Source: Lethocerus indicus (lineage: Eukaryota > Arthropoda > Insecta > Hemiptera > Belostomatidae). From it: 64,000 bases of DNA. The notes beneath the pieces were generated by a model, which worked only from the letters and a program-made list of their open reading frames with translations, was not told the DNA's origin and ran no database searches. This document shows positions 49,198 through 64,000 of the stretch, piece after piece. The stretch spans positions 38,362,392 through 38,426,391 of the forward strand of contig JACDQD010000001.1 in NCBI GenBank assembly GCA_019843655.1, given 5' to 3'. The position numbers were made by a program, and so were the translations under genes. Position 1 is the stretch's first letter, and every line of letters begins with the position of its first letter.

Positions 49198-51625
49198 ATG
49201 GACATTATTCTAAATAATATGAAAGGTACTAAAGTTGATAAGGTAAGTATTCAGCGAACTGTGATTTTTTTTGAGTTCTTGTTCCATTTAAGATTTAATG
49301 AAACAAATAATGAACGAAGTTTTAATTATTCTAACCTGAACTTTAGGCTTTATAACATTCATGTCAGCATAAGACCATTCTGAAATCTGATCAGTATCAA
49401 TTGTAATAATAGTTTAGTTCTTTCATTTTGAATATTCCCTAGCACCATTAATTTACATTAATGGAGGCAGTGGAAAGGGAGCGTCTAATCCAACTTAACA
49501 AAATCTAAGAGAATAATAATATTTTACAGTATATATTTTTATCAATCTTATTTTTTTTGCTTTACTTCAGTTAGAAGCGGAATTTCGCAGATTTGGTCAA
49601 ATAATGAGCATTCGTTTAGTTGGTGCATACGCACTTATTACATTTTCGAATGCGAGAGATGTACAAATGTGCTTACACATAATGAAGGACCACCCTTTTT
49701 ACAATGTTCAGCTTCTAAACAGAAGGATGGTTACAATGAACAAATCGAACCGAAAGAAAAAGAAAAGGCAAAGGCGAAAGTTGAATCAGAAGAAAAATAA
49801 GGATGAATTAAAAGATATTAACACGAGATTGAGTTCAATCAATGTAAGAGAATTAGAAAAAGAGCATCCACTTGATGAGGAGGAGGGATTAGAAGGTGCG
49901 GTAGGTGGTGTTTGCGTAGCCCCTTCCAATGAAAGATCAAATGGCAATATGTGCCCGGTTTGTAAACGGCCACTACCACCAGAATTGAGAAAGCGCCACG
50001 GCTATGTTAGAACACAAAAGGGTTTATATAAATCAGCCGGTAAGTTAGGAAAACTTTTTTATAGTTTATTTATTATGTGTAATTAATTACAAAATTATAA
50101 TTTTCAGTAGCAACAACAATTGATAACATCCTTGCATTATATAAGAAAAGATAACAACAATCAATTCAAGGAAAGTTTCTAAGCTGATTTTTATTTTCAG
50201 ATCAAGTTTGGGACGATTCAAAGGACAATCCACAGCTCGTACAAGGACAAGATGTAGCTGATTATGATTCAATTAGTGAGTATAGTGTAGTGTGGTTTTT
50301 GAAACCACAACAAGTTGATTGATTTTTTTGTTTAAAATACCTGTAGAATACTGTAGATTTTGTGTGCTTCTGCTGGTTTGTTCTTTTGCTAGACTGGTTT
50401 CGGCTGTTTGCCATCTTTAGTAGCAGTGTTAGTCACTTTGGATACTTTTGGGGCATCCTCACTGCACTGTCACTGTCACTTTTACTGTGACTGACAGTAT
50501 CAGTAAGAGGGAAAAGGGCAGACCTTTAAAGCTACCCAGCAGTATGTTTATGGTGTAGGATAATTCTTAACATTCACTTTAAAAGGTCCATGAAAAAATA
50601 CTCTACCCCAGGTACTAAGGTAACATGTTACTGCACATAGTATGTCATATCTCCTAAAACCTGATGGAAAAAATATATAAATAACCTTCCTTATAACAGT
50701 GAAATTTGTTATGTTGTGTACTTGTGTACCATTTCTATTTATTTTTCTATTTCTCAGCTAGAGTATTTACTAATTTTCCTACTAATGCCTTACACAAACC
50801 TGTTTGAAATAAAAAATATAACATGGGTGATTTTTTATTAGTAGTATTACAAGAGATTACAGTGTGAGAGAAGAAGAGTTTTTTGCAAGTGGGAAACTTT
50901 GTTTGCATTATGGTTTAATTGTATATTCACATCGCCTGGGCGTCAATTGATTCTACAGTCATTAGTAATTATTCCCAGTTTTGAAAGGTTCTTGTTTTTT
51001 CTTTTTATTTTAATAGTGATCCCATCGGAGACTCCACAAGATTCCCGATAGAAAATAGTTCTAGTACTGTTTTCTACCTTCATAGTTCTACCTTTTTGAC
51101 TCATCATTTTATTTTAGTTTACATTTTTATTCCAGTGCAACATCCAATCGAAATAACTAAAGGTGTGTTGATCAGGAACTTTCCAATTTATTACTTACAG
51201 TGCCACATTTATAAATTGTGTGAGAATTATGCAGAGGTACTGCATGTAGAAATGGGGAACAATGGTACACCATCTGAACCGTGAGTATTAAAATGTTTCG
51301 GAAAAATAACTTTCAGGAATATGTAATGTATTTCACCTTGTAAATTAAAAAAATTATTCATCATTAAAAAAGTATGCTTATAACTAATTATGTTTATATT
51401 AGATCCATCATTGTGATATTCTTTTTAAATTGAATTGATTAATGAATTTCTTTAAAACCAGAGATATAATTTTGTTTTAGGCCCTTTGCATTTGCATTTG
51501 TCAGAACTTCATCAGAAGCAGAAGAATTAGCAAATAATTTGAAAAATTTATTGCACCGAGGGAAAATATTACAAGCCTTTGTAGTTGAACAATTTATGAA
51601 TGAAAAGGATAAAGCAGCAATGTAA
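49198..51625 (+). CDS. Two-RRM, CPVC-motif protein, copy 1; family not recognised
   Basis: Coding exons 49198-49242 (exon 2 begins at 49182), 49571-50039, 50201-50275, 51136-51280, 51481-51625; 292 residues. Residues 1-70 look like a degenerate RRM (KLEAEFRRFGQIMSIRLVGA, YALITFSNARDVQMCL). A very basic stretch follows (RKKKKRQRRKLNQKKNK, ~76-92), then an acidic one, then CPVCKRPLPPELRKRHGY (143-160), a C-x2-C knuckle-like motif. Residues ~205-285 form a second RRM-like unit (GVLIRNFPIYYLQCHIYKLC, PFAFAFVRTSSEAEEL). RRM folds bind RNA or protein, so an RNA-related role is likely but unproven; the RNP motifs are weak. The gene has a paralogue at 55082-57120 with the same exon layout. Cell location and partners cannot be read from the sequence. 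Confidence 0.8.
50372..50490 (-). repeat. Dispersed repeat R, inverted copy in RRM/CPVC gene 1
   Basis: Reverse complement reads CAGTGACAGTGCAGTGAGGA, TGCCCC, GTGACTAACACTGCTACTAA, GATGGCAAACAGCCGAAACC and AGTCTAGCAAAAGAAC, matching the copy at 26860-27085 module by module over about 110 bp. It lies in the intron between 50275 and 51136. Confidence 0.75.
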
Positions 51626-52289
51626 ATTCCTGCTTCCAATCTTCTAGTTGAATATTTATATTTTCAATTCATCCAGACATTTCAATAATTGAACATTAAT
51701 TTTCATAAGTTTATATATTTTTGTGCAATGAATAGAACATTAATTAAATGATCATTCCAAATGTTTATAGAATTATTTTATTATAGTTGAGGTGATGTCA
51801 ATAACATCACTATTAAATGTAAATGATTAATTTTTTGTGCCTTAGTAATTTAATAATAATCTGTGATTTAAATCATAGTGTTGAAAATGTGATAAATAAA
51901 TAAGAAAATTTGTATTTAAGTAAGGAAATATGTGAATTATATTACCAAAAATTGATATTTAGGTGTTCCTAACTATATAAAGACTACTCTTTAAATTATA
52001 GTTACATACATTAGTTTAGTTTCTTATAAGTTTGTAAAAGTGTTTTCCTAGTATTGTAATATAATAATAAGCTGAGAATTCAGCCATGATGTGATGATTT
52101 TTGTGGCAAAACATTTGGTGATGAACATCATAGTTTTAGTTTTTTGAGTTTAGAAGGGATGGTGAAAGAAAGTCACCAATCAGCAATCATTTGTCTTCAT
52201 TCATTTATATTCTAATAAAAGTCTGAAATTTGTTATTTTTTATTAAAAATCCATTAATTTCTGTAAGCATTATAAATAATTGATTATAC

Positions 52290-53025
52290 ACAAAATGTGG
52301 TTACAAGATAATGTCCACATGTTATGATATTCTGGAATACAGATAAAATAAAACATATGGACACCATGTGCAAAGGACACAAATTAAAATATGATTAATG
52401 AAATTCCAGGTAAAATGTAACTACATAATATTATCAGCAGACAACCTGATAACTATGTTTATATTTCTTGCATGTATACTCTTAACGTCTTTACGAGACA
52501 ATTCTGACAAGTTAGTACATTCTGGAACATATAGACAGACATCATGTACAGAAGACTCTGGTTTATATGTATTTACATAATATAATATCTGTAGACAAAC
52601 GTGTTATGTGTATGTTTAATGGATATATACTCATAATTTCTATACGACATAATGTCCACAAGGAATCAGTTCTAAACATATTGATATATAGGCACCATGT
52701 GCAGAAGACAAATTTAATATGACTAAATAAATTCTGGTTTATATGAATTTACTTAATATCTGTAGACAAATATGTAACTATGTTTGTGTATATATTTGTT
52801 ACGTGTGTTGTCATAACGTCTTTATGAGATAAAATGCACAATTTATGATATTCTGGAACATATTGACCTATCAGGTACCACGCGCAGAAGACACAAATTA
52901 TGACTATATAAATTCTGGTTTATATATATTTACGTAATGTCTATAGACAACTGCAACTATGTTAATGTGTATATATTTCTTTGATGTGTACTCAAAACAT
53001 GTTTACAAGATTATGTCCACATGTC
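52290..53025 (+). repeat. Tandem array of a ~150-185 bp unit
   Basis: About four diverged units plus a part unit. Each runs: GTCTTTACGAGA(T/C)AA, ATGTCCACA, (A)CATTCTGGAACATAT, CACCATGTGCAGAAGACA, AAATTCTGGTTTATATGTA, ATATCTGTAGACAAA and TATATTTGTTA...GTACTCATAAC. Unit length varies by internal deletion. No coding frame is kept between units, so this is non-coding satellite-like sequence. Confidence 0.85.
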
Positions 53026-53454
53026 AGATTGCTTATACTCTGAGCAAATACGATAATTCTTAAGACATAAGTTTTCAGAGTTAGTTCAATAATCGAACCT
53101 TGCAGTTTGAAAGTGGGCTAACTCCATTCTTGATAAGAAAACAAATATTATTGGCTTAATAATTGCCACTTTTTAAATAGGAACTATAAATTTAACACCC
53201 TTAGATACACTTAAGCAGTATGACACATTAGTATCCTATACCTATATTTTTAAATTCATTGAAACGCAAACCCTTAAATATCTAGATTTGAAGATAAATT
53301 GACTTAGGCCACTTTCAAAATAAACGGCTCATTTACTGTTCATTCCCCAAGATTATTAAAAAGTGTTGGAAAGGTAATAATTTTATTGTAAATGAAATGA
53401 GACAAGAAGATTTTGTATCAACAAAATTATTAGAAGATGCAATTTTTAAAAGCA

Positions 53455-53660
53455 TGTTTATGTGTATATATTTGTTATATATTTGGTACTCATAACTTCT
53501 TTACAACATAATGTCCACAAGTTATTACATTCTGGAACATAATGACAAAGATACCATGTGCAAAGGACACAGATTAAAATATGACTGATTAAATTCAGGT
53601 TAAAATGTAATTACTTGATATTACCTGCTGACAAACTTGTAACTTTTTTTGTGTGTGTAT
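53455..53660 (+). repeat. Detached unit of the 52.3 kb tandem repeat
   Basis: Same modules: GTACTCATAACTTCTTTACA, AATGTCCACAAGTTATTACA, TTCTGGAACATAATGACA, ACCATGTGCAAAGGACACAG, then a run-out into (GT)n. Separated from the main array by about 430 bp of unrelated sequence. Confidence 0.8.
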
Positions 53661-53697
53661 ATATATGTGTGTGTGTGTGTGTGTGTGCGTGTGTGTT
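53646..53697. repeat. (GT)n microsatellite
   Basis: GTGTGTGTATATATATGTGT followed by uninterrupted GT units. A comparable (TA)n(TACA)n(CA)n tract follows the related repeat unit at 57941, so the repeat-plus-microsatellite arrangement is duplicated. Confidence 0.9.
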
Positions 53698-54506
53698 TGA
53701 GGGTTTCATTTCTGCATTATCCTGATTTACCTGTTACATTGAATACTGAACTGCAAATCATTTTGTACTTACTATAGTTGTAACAATTTGCATCACTGCA
53801 GAAATTAATAAATTATAGACCCCAAACTTAACACTTAAAAAGTAAGATTCAGTATCAGGTAAGTATCAGGTGATATCCTCAGTACTATCAAGCATTGGAT
53901 CTTGTACATTACCTGGCATATCTAATCATTGGGGTATATTACCCAAATCTGCCCCACCTGGGGAGATGAAATTGCAGATAACTAGTAATTCTGGGAAAAA
54001 TAACTCATACCATAAATGAAATGTTAGGGAAGAATAATATTTGTATTGGTGGGAAGTTTAAATTTGGAATTGTAATAATGAACCTATGCTCTGGTAAATC
54101 AGATTTATTTTATAATAATTGGCGGTAATTTGAGATTTACCACCCTTACTCCACTCAACTAGGAACCTGTTTTACTATTGTAATAAATGGATTTTTTTAA
54201 TTTCTGTCTTTTGGTACTATTTTTACTTCTAACCCTGTGTCCTTTTCGGGAGTGTTACTTCTCAGTATAGGCTCAATGATAAAACAGTTAAGACGATTGC
54301 TGTTCACTATTATTTTCAATACTTCTTAATACTGTTTAAGATGTTCCATATCTATGTACTGACAATTGACAGAATAATTATGATAAGTTTTAAATTTTAG
54401 CTAATGTTTGAAAAATATGCACATCGAAATCAAAGAATATTGGCACATAACAGCTAACCCTAATTGCGCCCTCAAATAAAAATACTGGAAAAAGTAAAAA
54501 TAATTA

Positions 54507-54690
54507 TGGCAGTCCCAATTTCTAAAAAAAACCAATATGAATATTGAATTTTAAAAATTGATTATAAAATGTTTTGTACTATTGAAAGTGCATGCCAACT
54601 AACGTTGTTTCCTCCTATGATTTACTTTGTTTTCACCTTACAGGAAAATTGTATTTAAAGGTTAGTATTGTTAATGTTTTACATAATTCC
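54507..54690 (+). promoter_or_regulatory. 5' module copy 2
   Basis: ATGGCAGTCCCAATTTCT, CCAACTAACGTTGTT and the donor GTATTTAAAG|GTTAGTATT (54660) align with the module at 48737-48985. Lies upstream of the second RRM/CPVC gene. Could be an alternative first exon or an unused duplicate. Confidence 0.45.
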
Positions 54691-54709
54691 TATTAGTAGG
54701 TTAATGATG

Positions 54710-54990
54710 GTAGTCACAATACCAATTTCTAGAAAATCCGTTGCAAACGAATGCAATGTTAAATTTTAAAATTGATCATCAAATGTTCTGCTGTTGGCAC
54801 GATTGGGCAGTAGTCACGTGACACGAACAATTTGTAGGTACATAGCGTTGTTATGTTCCGTTGATTCTATTTATTTTTATCGGAGGAGTTGACTTAAAGG
54901 TTAGTAATGTAATATGGCTTTCTGAAGTACGTTTAGTTGTCATTGTATTAAGAATAATTTCGTCATTTTCATTAAACCAATAAACATTAT
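54710..54990 (+). promoter_or_regulatory. 5' module copy 3, likely first exon of RRM/CPVC gene 2
   Basis: Shares CACAATACCAATTTCT, TTGGCACGATTGGGCA, TAGCGTTGTTATGTTCCG, GACTTAAAG|GTTAGTAAT (donor at 54899), GTACGTTTAGTTGTCAT and ATTAAACC with the module at 48737-48985. It is the copy closest to exon 2 of the gene (acceptor TTAATTTGTAG at 55063) and keeps more of copy 1 downstream of the donor than copy 2 does. Confidence 0.5.
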
Positions 54991-55081
54991 ACAGACTAAT
55001 GGTGGAAGTAGAATCAATTCTCCATAACAATAATTGCGTTAATTAGAGAGAATTAATTTGTAGGACAGCAGGAGAGAAATC

Positions 55082-57120
55082 ATGAATGTTATGTTGGATA
55101 ATTTGATGGGCGCTAAGCTTTCTGACGTAAGTATTCAACAAGTTGTGATCAGTTTTGTCCTCTTATACCATTCACCAGTTTTTTAATTGTTATTAATGAA
55201 ACCAATGACTAACAAAATTGCAATTATTTCAACATTAATCTTTGGGGCGTATATTAGCAGTGTCCGTATTAGAATAACATCATTCTAAAATCTCATCAGT
55301 ATCGATAATTAACATTTTAGTTCTTTCTCTTTAAAATATTCACTAGCGGTATTATTTTTCTGTTGAAAGGAATCCCTTAATCGGACTTATAACACAGCCT
55401 ACCAAGATAATATTTGACTGTATATATTTTTATTAATCGTATTTTTTTGCATTATTTCAGTTGGAAGCAGAGTTTAAAGAGTTTGGAAAAATAATTGGCA
55501 TGTATAAAGCCGGAGTGTATGTAATCCTTACATTTGAAAATGAAACTGGTGCAAGAAAATGTTTAAATATGATGAAGCATCATGCATATTACAAAGTACG
55601 AATTGCCTGTAGAGAAACACTGAGCAAGGCGGGAATATATTTAGGAGATGAAACTAGTGAAGAAAACAATGTGGAAGAGGTGAAAATTAAGGCTGAATTG
55701 ACTGAATCTAATTCTGCATTAACATCGCAATGCCCAGATAAACAAATATGTACGACAAGTGTAAAACAAACCAAGAAAGAGAGGCGAGAAGATGCAGTCA
55801 AGAATGAAAGTGTCTGTAACCCGGACTCCGTTGATGACCTGTGTCCAGTTTGTCGAAGGCCACTACCAATAGGAATGAGGCACCCTCACAGTTACTTTGA
55901 TAAAGAGTGTACGAAATATAAGCTCAAGAGTAAGTTGAAGAAATTCTTATTTTGGTTAAAATCAAAGTACATTCAACCTGGGGTTCCCCCACTTCTACAT
56001 TGAGTTTTCCCTCTATATTCCTGCTCTATCCCGACCACCTGAATCTTCCCCTAAAAACAATAAAGGAAGTGGAAAAGAAGCTAAAGTGCTGGAATTCAAA
56101 TGTATGTAAATAGTAACTGTAATACTAGTTATATTTTATGTAAATTCACCTAACCAGACCTGGGTGTGTAGATGGAATCAGCCAAACCTTATGGGATAAA
56201 AAATATAGATGACCTTGCTTAAAGATCCATGATTAACTTCTTTAGTGTTGTACTATTTGAATTTCTTTGCCTATGCGAGAATTTGTAATGCTTAAATCTT
56301 CCAATAATGTCCTAAAATAACCTGGTTTTTGTATTGTTTTAAGAGTGTGTATTAGGAAACTTGCAAGTGGCTATTAATCGTATTTTAACCATGAATACAA
56401 ATTGCTCAGGCTTCAGTTGATTCTAGATTTATTATTATTTGCTACTGAATTTCATAATGTTTATCCTTTAATTTCAGTGAATCAACCTGTTGATAGTGTG
56501 GGAGTAGTTGTGAGGAATTTTCCTCTGTACTATTTCCAAGTCAATATTTATAGATTATGCCAAAACTATGCAGACGTACTACATGTTGAAATAGTGAACA
56601 GGATAACACCGTCTGAAATGTGAGTGATATAAAATAACTTTTAATAACATGCATCCGCGTTTTTCAATTCATAAGAGCTGTTCCTTATCAAATTTGTATT
56701 TGTATCTAATATATTCAGTTAACATACATCAAATTTAACTACATTAATGAACTAATTCTGTTCAAAATAATCTATTTTGATTTCAATAATATGTAAAATC
56801 TGGGAAACAAAATGATTTAGTACGAAGGTGATAGGTCCATTATGGATGAAACAAATACCGCAACATTGAAAACTGCATATTCTAGTTGAAATCCCCACAT
56901 CATTGTGACATTCTTTTTAGCTAAAAACTGATTAATGAATTTCTTTAAAATGTGAGATATAATTTAATTAAAATAATTTTTTTTTAGGCCTTACGCTTAT
57001 GTATTTGTTAGGACATTGGCAGAAGCAGATTCAATAATAAAAAACTTAAATAATACTACCCATCAAGGGAAAATTCTGCAGGTGTTGAAATTAGCGGATC
57101 TGTGTATTGATGATGAATAA
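55082..57120 (+). CDS. Two-RRM, CPVC-motif protein, copy 2
   Basis: Coding exons 55082-55126 (exon 2 begins at 55064), 55461-55929, 56478-56619, 56988-57120; 262 residues. It parallels copy 1 throughout: LEAEFKEFGKIIGMYKAGVY, YVILTFENETGARKCLNMMK, CPVCRRPLPIGMRHPHSYFD, VVVRNFPLYYFQVNIYRLCQ, PYAYVFVRTLAEADSI. The first coding exon (45 nt) and the large exon (469 nt) have identical lengths in both genes although the linker sequence between them is almost wholly diverged. The 75-nt exon 4 of copy 1 has no counterpart here; both flanking introns are phase 1, so the frame survives. The poly-basic stretch of copy 1 is much weaker. Here a Cys follows the knuckle (KECTKY), giving C-x2-C...H...C, closer to a complete zinc knuckle than copy 1. 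Function unknown. Confidence 0.78.
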
Positions 57121-57764
57121 ATGGAATAATGTGATCTGAATAACTAGTTTTGTTTTTTCAGTACAGAAAATGAGTAATCATAGTGTTGGTTACTTGGTTT
57201 TTTTTTTATAACAATAATATTATTGTTACTATTATGATGGTACATTTCATCCCATTTGTGCCTTAGCAGGTTATTAATAATCTGTAATTAACTGAAATTG
57301 GCTTTAATTATGATGTGATAAATAGAGATAATTAGGAGTTCTGATAGATTTTTTTTATTATAAAAAATAACTTTTATTTTATTAAATGAAACATTTTCAA
57401 TCATTACCTCGAAGCTAATTTTTCATTTATTTTCAATTGAATTACACAAATTATTGAACTGTATTATTGTATCTCACTTAATTATATTATGGTAAGTATT
57501 GATAATCAGTTGTTCCTAACCACTTAAGTATGTTCATTTTATAATGTACTTGGCATAATAAACTATTGTTTCTACGATATCGTGTTTTTTTTGTTGATTT
57601 TGGTTTGGAAATGGTGGTGAAGGAAATTGGTGACCCCAAGCAATTTTCTCTATGTTTGGTAAATAAATGTTGAAAGAGGTTGTCATTAGAGTCTTTATTA
57701 TAAATACAATAATTTCTATATGTATGATACATTAACTAAACACACATGAAAATTTTTGTTTTTG

Positions 57765-57935
57765 AGATAAGCAGTTCACAATGAATAACAATATTCTGGA
57801 ACACAAAATGACAAATATACACCAGGTGCAAAAGACAAGAGAATTGAGCTTAAGAAATGTTGAAACAACTGATTAAATTTTGGTTAATATGTAATTGCTT
57901 AATATTCCAGTAGAAACATGAAACTGTTACCAGTG
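57765..57935 (+). repeat. Unit of the 52.3 kb repeat downstream of RRM/CPVC gene 2
   Basis: AATATTCTGGAACACAAAATGACAAA, ACACCAGGTGCAAAAGACA, AACTGATTAAATTTTGGTTA, ATATGTAATTGCTTAATATT match the unit at 53455-53660. The sequence after the microsatellite (CCTGATTCACCTGTTA at about 58118) also matches that after the (GT)n tract at 53.7 kb (CCTGATTTACCTGTTA). Confidence 0.75.
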
Positions 57936-57938
57936 TGT

Positions 57939-58046
<108 letters not shown>

Positions 58047-59339
58047 CGTTCATACAAATATAGTTTTTTTGATAGGTGCATTTTATTTCACCCGGTGTTT
58101 TTCATATATGTCTTTTTATCCTGATTCACCTGTTAACAGTGCAAATTGAATACCTAGCTAAACGTCAATTTATTGCCAACTACCCACAAGAAAGAGATGT
58201 CAAAATTGTATATAAAAATAAGTAAATTTTCTAAAAAGCCTGTGAAATAATGGACATATCTGAATATAATAAATTATAGATCACAAACATTATTTACCAT
58301 TAAATAACCTCTTAAGTCAATATGCGAATGCAGTTATTTTTAAGGGATATCACACATTTGGTAGGTAAAGGTATGCAGTGTAAATGAATATTTGCAATTA
58401 GAAGTATAAGATTAGCGGCAGAAAATTGTTTCTATGATTATACATTTAGTTTTAAATTATACATGTGCAGTTGAAGACGAGTATAAAGGATAATTTGCAA
58501 TAAGCACTGTTTACAAACCATTTTTCCAAATGATAAGTGAAAAAGGATTAATTAATGTTTTATACAATTGTTTTAATGTTAATCTTCTTGCGTATTTGGT
58601 GCGAACAAATTTATATAGGCCAATACAATTATTTTTATACAAGTAATCATAGTGATATATCACAAAAATTACAAATAGGATGGTATAATTTTAATAAATA
58701 ATACCATCCGCAATATATCCTTAGAAATTCCCCAATTAACTACTAATGTTTTCCCCAAGTGGTAATAAATAAAAAAATAAAATAAAAAACAATCATTTTG
58801 ACAGTTATTTTACATTAGCCTTTATTTGCTATAAGATCTAACAACTTCAATTTATTGTTTAAACCGATAAATAAAAACATTTATACACAGTTAAGTGGTT
58901 AATACACACTACTAACATGAATAACTATAAAATATAAATTATTGCATCTATTTGGCGAAATTGCTACAAATGCATCAGCTGTAAGCCTGTGGCGTAAACA
59001 AATTTTCACAATTATTTTGGCATTTCCCACCTTTTTGCTTGTGAAATTTCATTTGGCACATAAGGTCATTCAATTGGCCAGTATGAACAAAATCTAAATG
59101 TAATCAGCAAACCACTATTCCAAATGAACTTTCACAAGATTGTTTTATAAAATTTGATCTATGCTAAATTCAGTTTCCCACCACTGTCAGTAGCATTCCT
59201 TAGTGAGGTAGATACATAGGTCCACTGCCGAATGAAACATTCTGCGGCACTGTTACAATGATCTCATTATCACTTATACAACTAAGTACAGTGGCAGTGC
59301 GCTTTCAGCACTTTTACTACGATCAGATATTTTTACAGG

Positions 59340-59515
59340 CAACCAAAATGTTTAAGTGACTCATCAACCTACTGATAGAAAGCTAGTGAAGATGGCCAGA
59401 TACCAATCTAGCAAAAGACCAAACAGGCGAGCAGAGTCAAAAGATCACAAGAACCACGTTATTCCAAATCTTTGCAGACCACCAAGCAGGTATTCCAAAC
59501 TAATATCTGAAATAT
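59340..59515 (+). repeat. Dispersed repeat R copy
   Basis: GTGAAGATGGCCAGATACCA, ATCTAGCAAAAGACCAAACA, GGCGAGCAGAG, TTATTCCAAATCTTTGCAGA and CCACCAAGCAGGTATTCCAA align with the copy at 26860-27085. One frame stays open across it (59356-59547), as in several copies, but has no recognisable protein content. Confidence 0.7.
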
Positions 59516-60173
59516 TGTCACAGCCAAAACTAACTGTGAATAATTGATGAAAAATTGTATCATCCATTATGAAAACTGGTTGAATTTATCTTTTGAATGT
59601 CTAACCATGTCTTGTCCTTTGACAGACTAGCCATAAAGTCAAAAAGGTCGGAAGATTTGATCTATGAGTATTTCGAGAAACAGAAATTCAAAATTTATAT
59701 TAAAACCAACAATTTTCATTAAATGATGTGCTGCCACTAACTATATAATGTGTATTCTTAATTCAATTCGCAATCACTGGTAATTATTAATAAAGTACTT
59801 CTAATTTCATTTAAGAATACTTGATTTTTTAAAAATTAAATTTAATTGTCAATATACAACTTTAAAAATTAAAATGTTTCAATTCAACTAAAAAAAAAGG
59901 AGTGTGTCCTTAACAGAATTCACCTATATGTAATAATAAGATCATAATCATTGCCTGCGTTAACACACACACACACTTCTAATACATCACTAATAAATGA
60001 AAATTAAAAATTGTCAATTTTTAATGAACTATCATACACGAAATTCTGAATTTTTACACTAAGGGGGCTGAGATAGGGGGAAAATTCTACGTACGGCGGT
60101 GATAATATTGCAAAATTAGAACACACTGATTAATACTTCAAAAGCCCTGTTCCCAAATCTGTTCCAACACGGT

Positions 60174-63500
<3,327 letters not shown>

Positions 63501-64000
63501 TTTGTCTGGTCAGTTTTTTGTGTTATCATAGATGTATACATGTGGTAAAATATTATTGTAACATATTTTGAACTAAACAACCTGAAAAAAAGAGACAACA
63601 ATCAAATGAAAAAAAGAGACAACAATCAAATTATGAAACTGTTAATATTTTATAAATAATCATTTATTTATTAAGACCTATTATTAAACCTGAATTGTAG
63701 ATGTATTACGATATCGTACCATCGTACTAATGAGTGGATGGAGTGGAGAATGTGCCGCCCCTCGAGAAAACAACTTTTGTTTCTTCGAATGCTTTTCTTC
63801 CTTCAAGAAAAGACATTAAGCTCACCTGAAAAAACAAGAGGGTGATAGTATCAGGAATTTTTGTCATGATCAAAAATCAATTCACTGTTGAAACTCAGCG
63901 TACCATCATGGGCCATATTGATACAATCCTCATTTGATCTTATCAGTTGCATATAGCGTATTAATATTACAATGTTTCAATAATAAACTGTTTTATATCC
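63501..64000. promoter_or_regulatory. Upstream flank of Crk
   Basis: Should contain the Crk 5' UTR and possibly promoter. A direct duplication of about 22 bp, AAAAAAGAGACAACAATCAAA, occurs twice at 63585-63631. No coding frame was found up to the window end. Confidence 0.45.

Larger units (their letters stand above)
51626..55063. other. Spacer between the two RRM/CPVC paralogues
   Basis: Holds the 3' UTR of copy 1, a tandem array (52290-53025), a separate unit of the same repeat (53455-53660), a (GT)n tract near 53646-53697 and two copies of the 5' module (54507-54690, 54710-54990). No further coding exon was found. Confidence 0.55.

Overview
This is nuclear DNA of an arthropod, most likely an insect. 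The coding exons are short, separated by AT-rich introns with GT/AG junctions, and the window carries a co-receptor of the Ir93a type, a family known from arthropods. The sequence is very AT-rich with many (TA)n tracts, and genes lie on both strands. I could not place the species more precisely. All exon models were spliced by hand; junction phases were checked so that each model reads through.

Layout from left to right. A mitochondrial-type J-domain protein (DNAJC30-like, minus, 474-1112) is divergent from a ten-exon LRIG-type leucine-rich-repeat/immunoglobulin receptor (plus, 1945-7153). After a 3.9 kb gap comes a Cdc14-type dual-specificity phosphatase (plus, 11014-19119, possibly to 21091); one of its C-terminal exons lies in a block present in three copies. 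Ir93a follows on the minus strand (24129-31527 for the ligand-binding and channel parts; the N-terminal domain is not recovered). Its introns hold a decayed Penelope-like retroelement, a foldback element and several copies of a dispersed repeat. DNAJC2/zuotin/MPP11 (minus, 33928-41436) comes next, then a tiny two-exon gene whose 49-residue product resembles the TOM complex subunit Tom6 (plus, 42337-43053), then a neutral sphingomyelinase of the SMPD2 type (minus, 44280-47638).

From 48.7 to 58 kb there is a local duplication. Two paralogous genes (plus, 49198-51625 and 55082-57120) encode proteins with two RRM-like folds flanking a basic/acidic linker and a CPVC zinc-knuckle-like motif. I do not recognise the family. 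The 5' non-coding exon and its flank occur three times, and a ~170 bp tandem repeat follows both genes. The window closes with the SH2-SH3-SH3 adaptor Crk (minus, 60174-63500).

The genes do not form one pathway. They are mostly housekeeping or signalling genes: chaperones DNAJC30 and DNAJC2, mitochondrial import Tom6, lipid signalling, Crk, LRIG, Cdc14, plus one sensory co-receptor. The points most worth a second look are the RRM/CPVC gene pair with its triplicated 5' region, the Cdc14 exon triplication and its stop codon embedded in a splice donor, the Tom6-like micro-gene, and the repeat-rich, higher-GC Ir93a locus.
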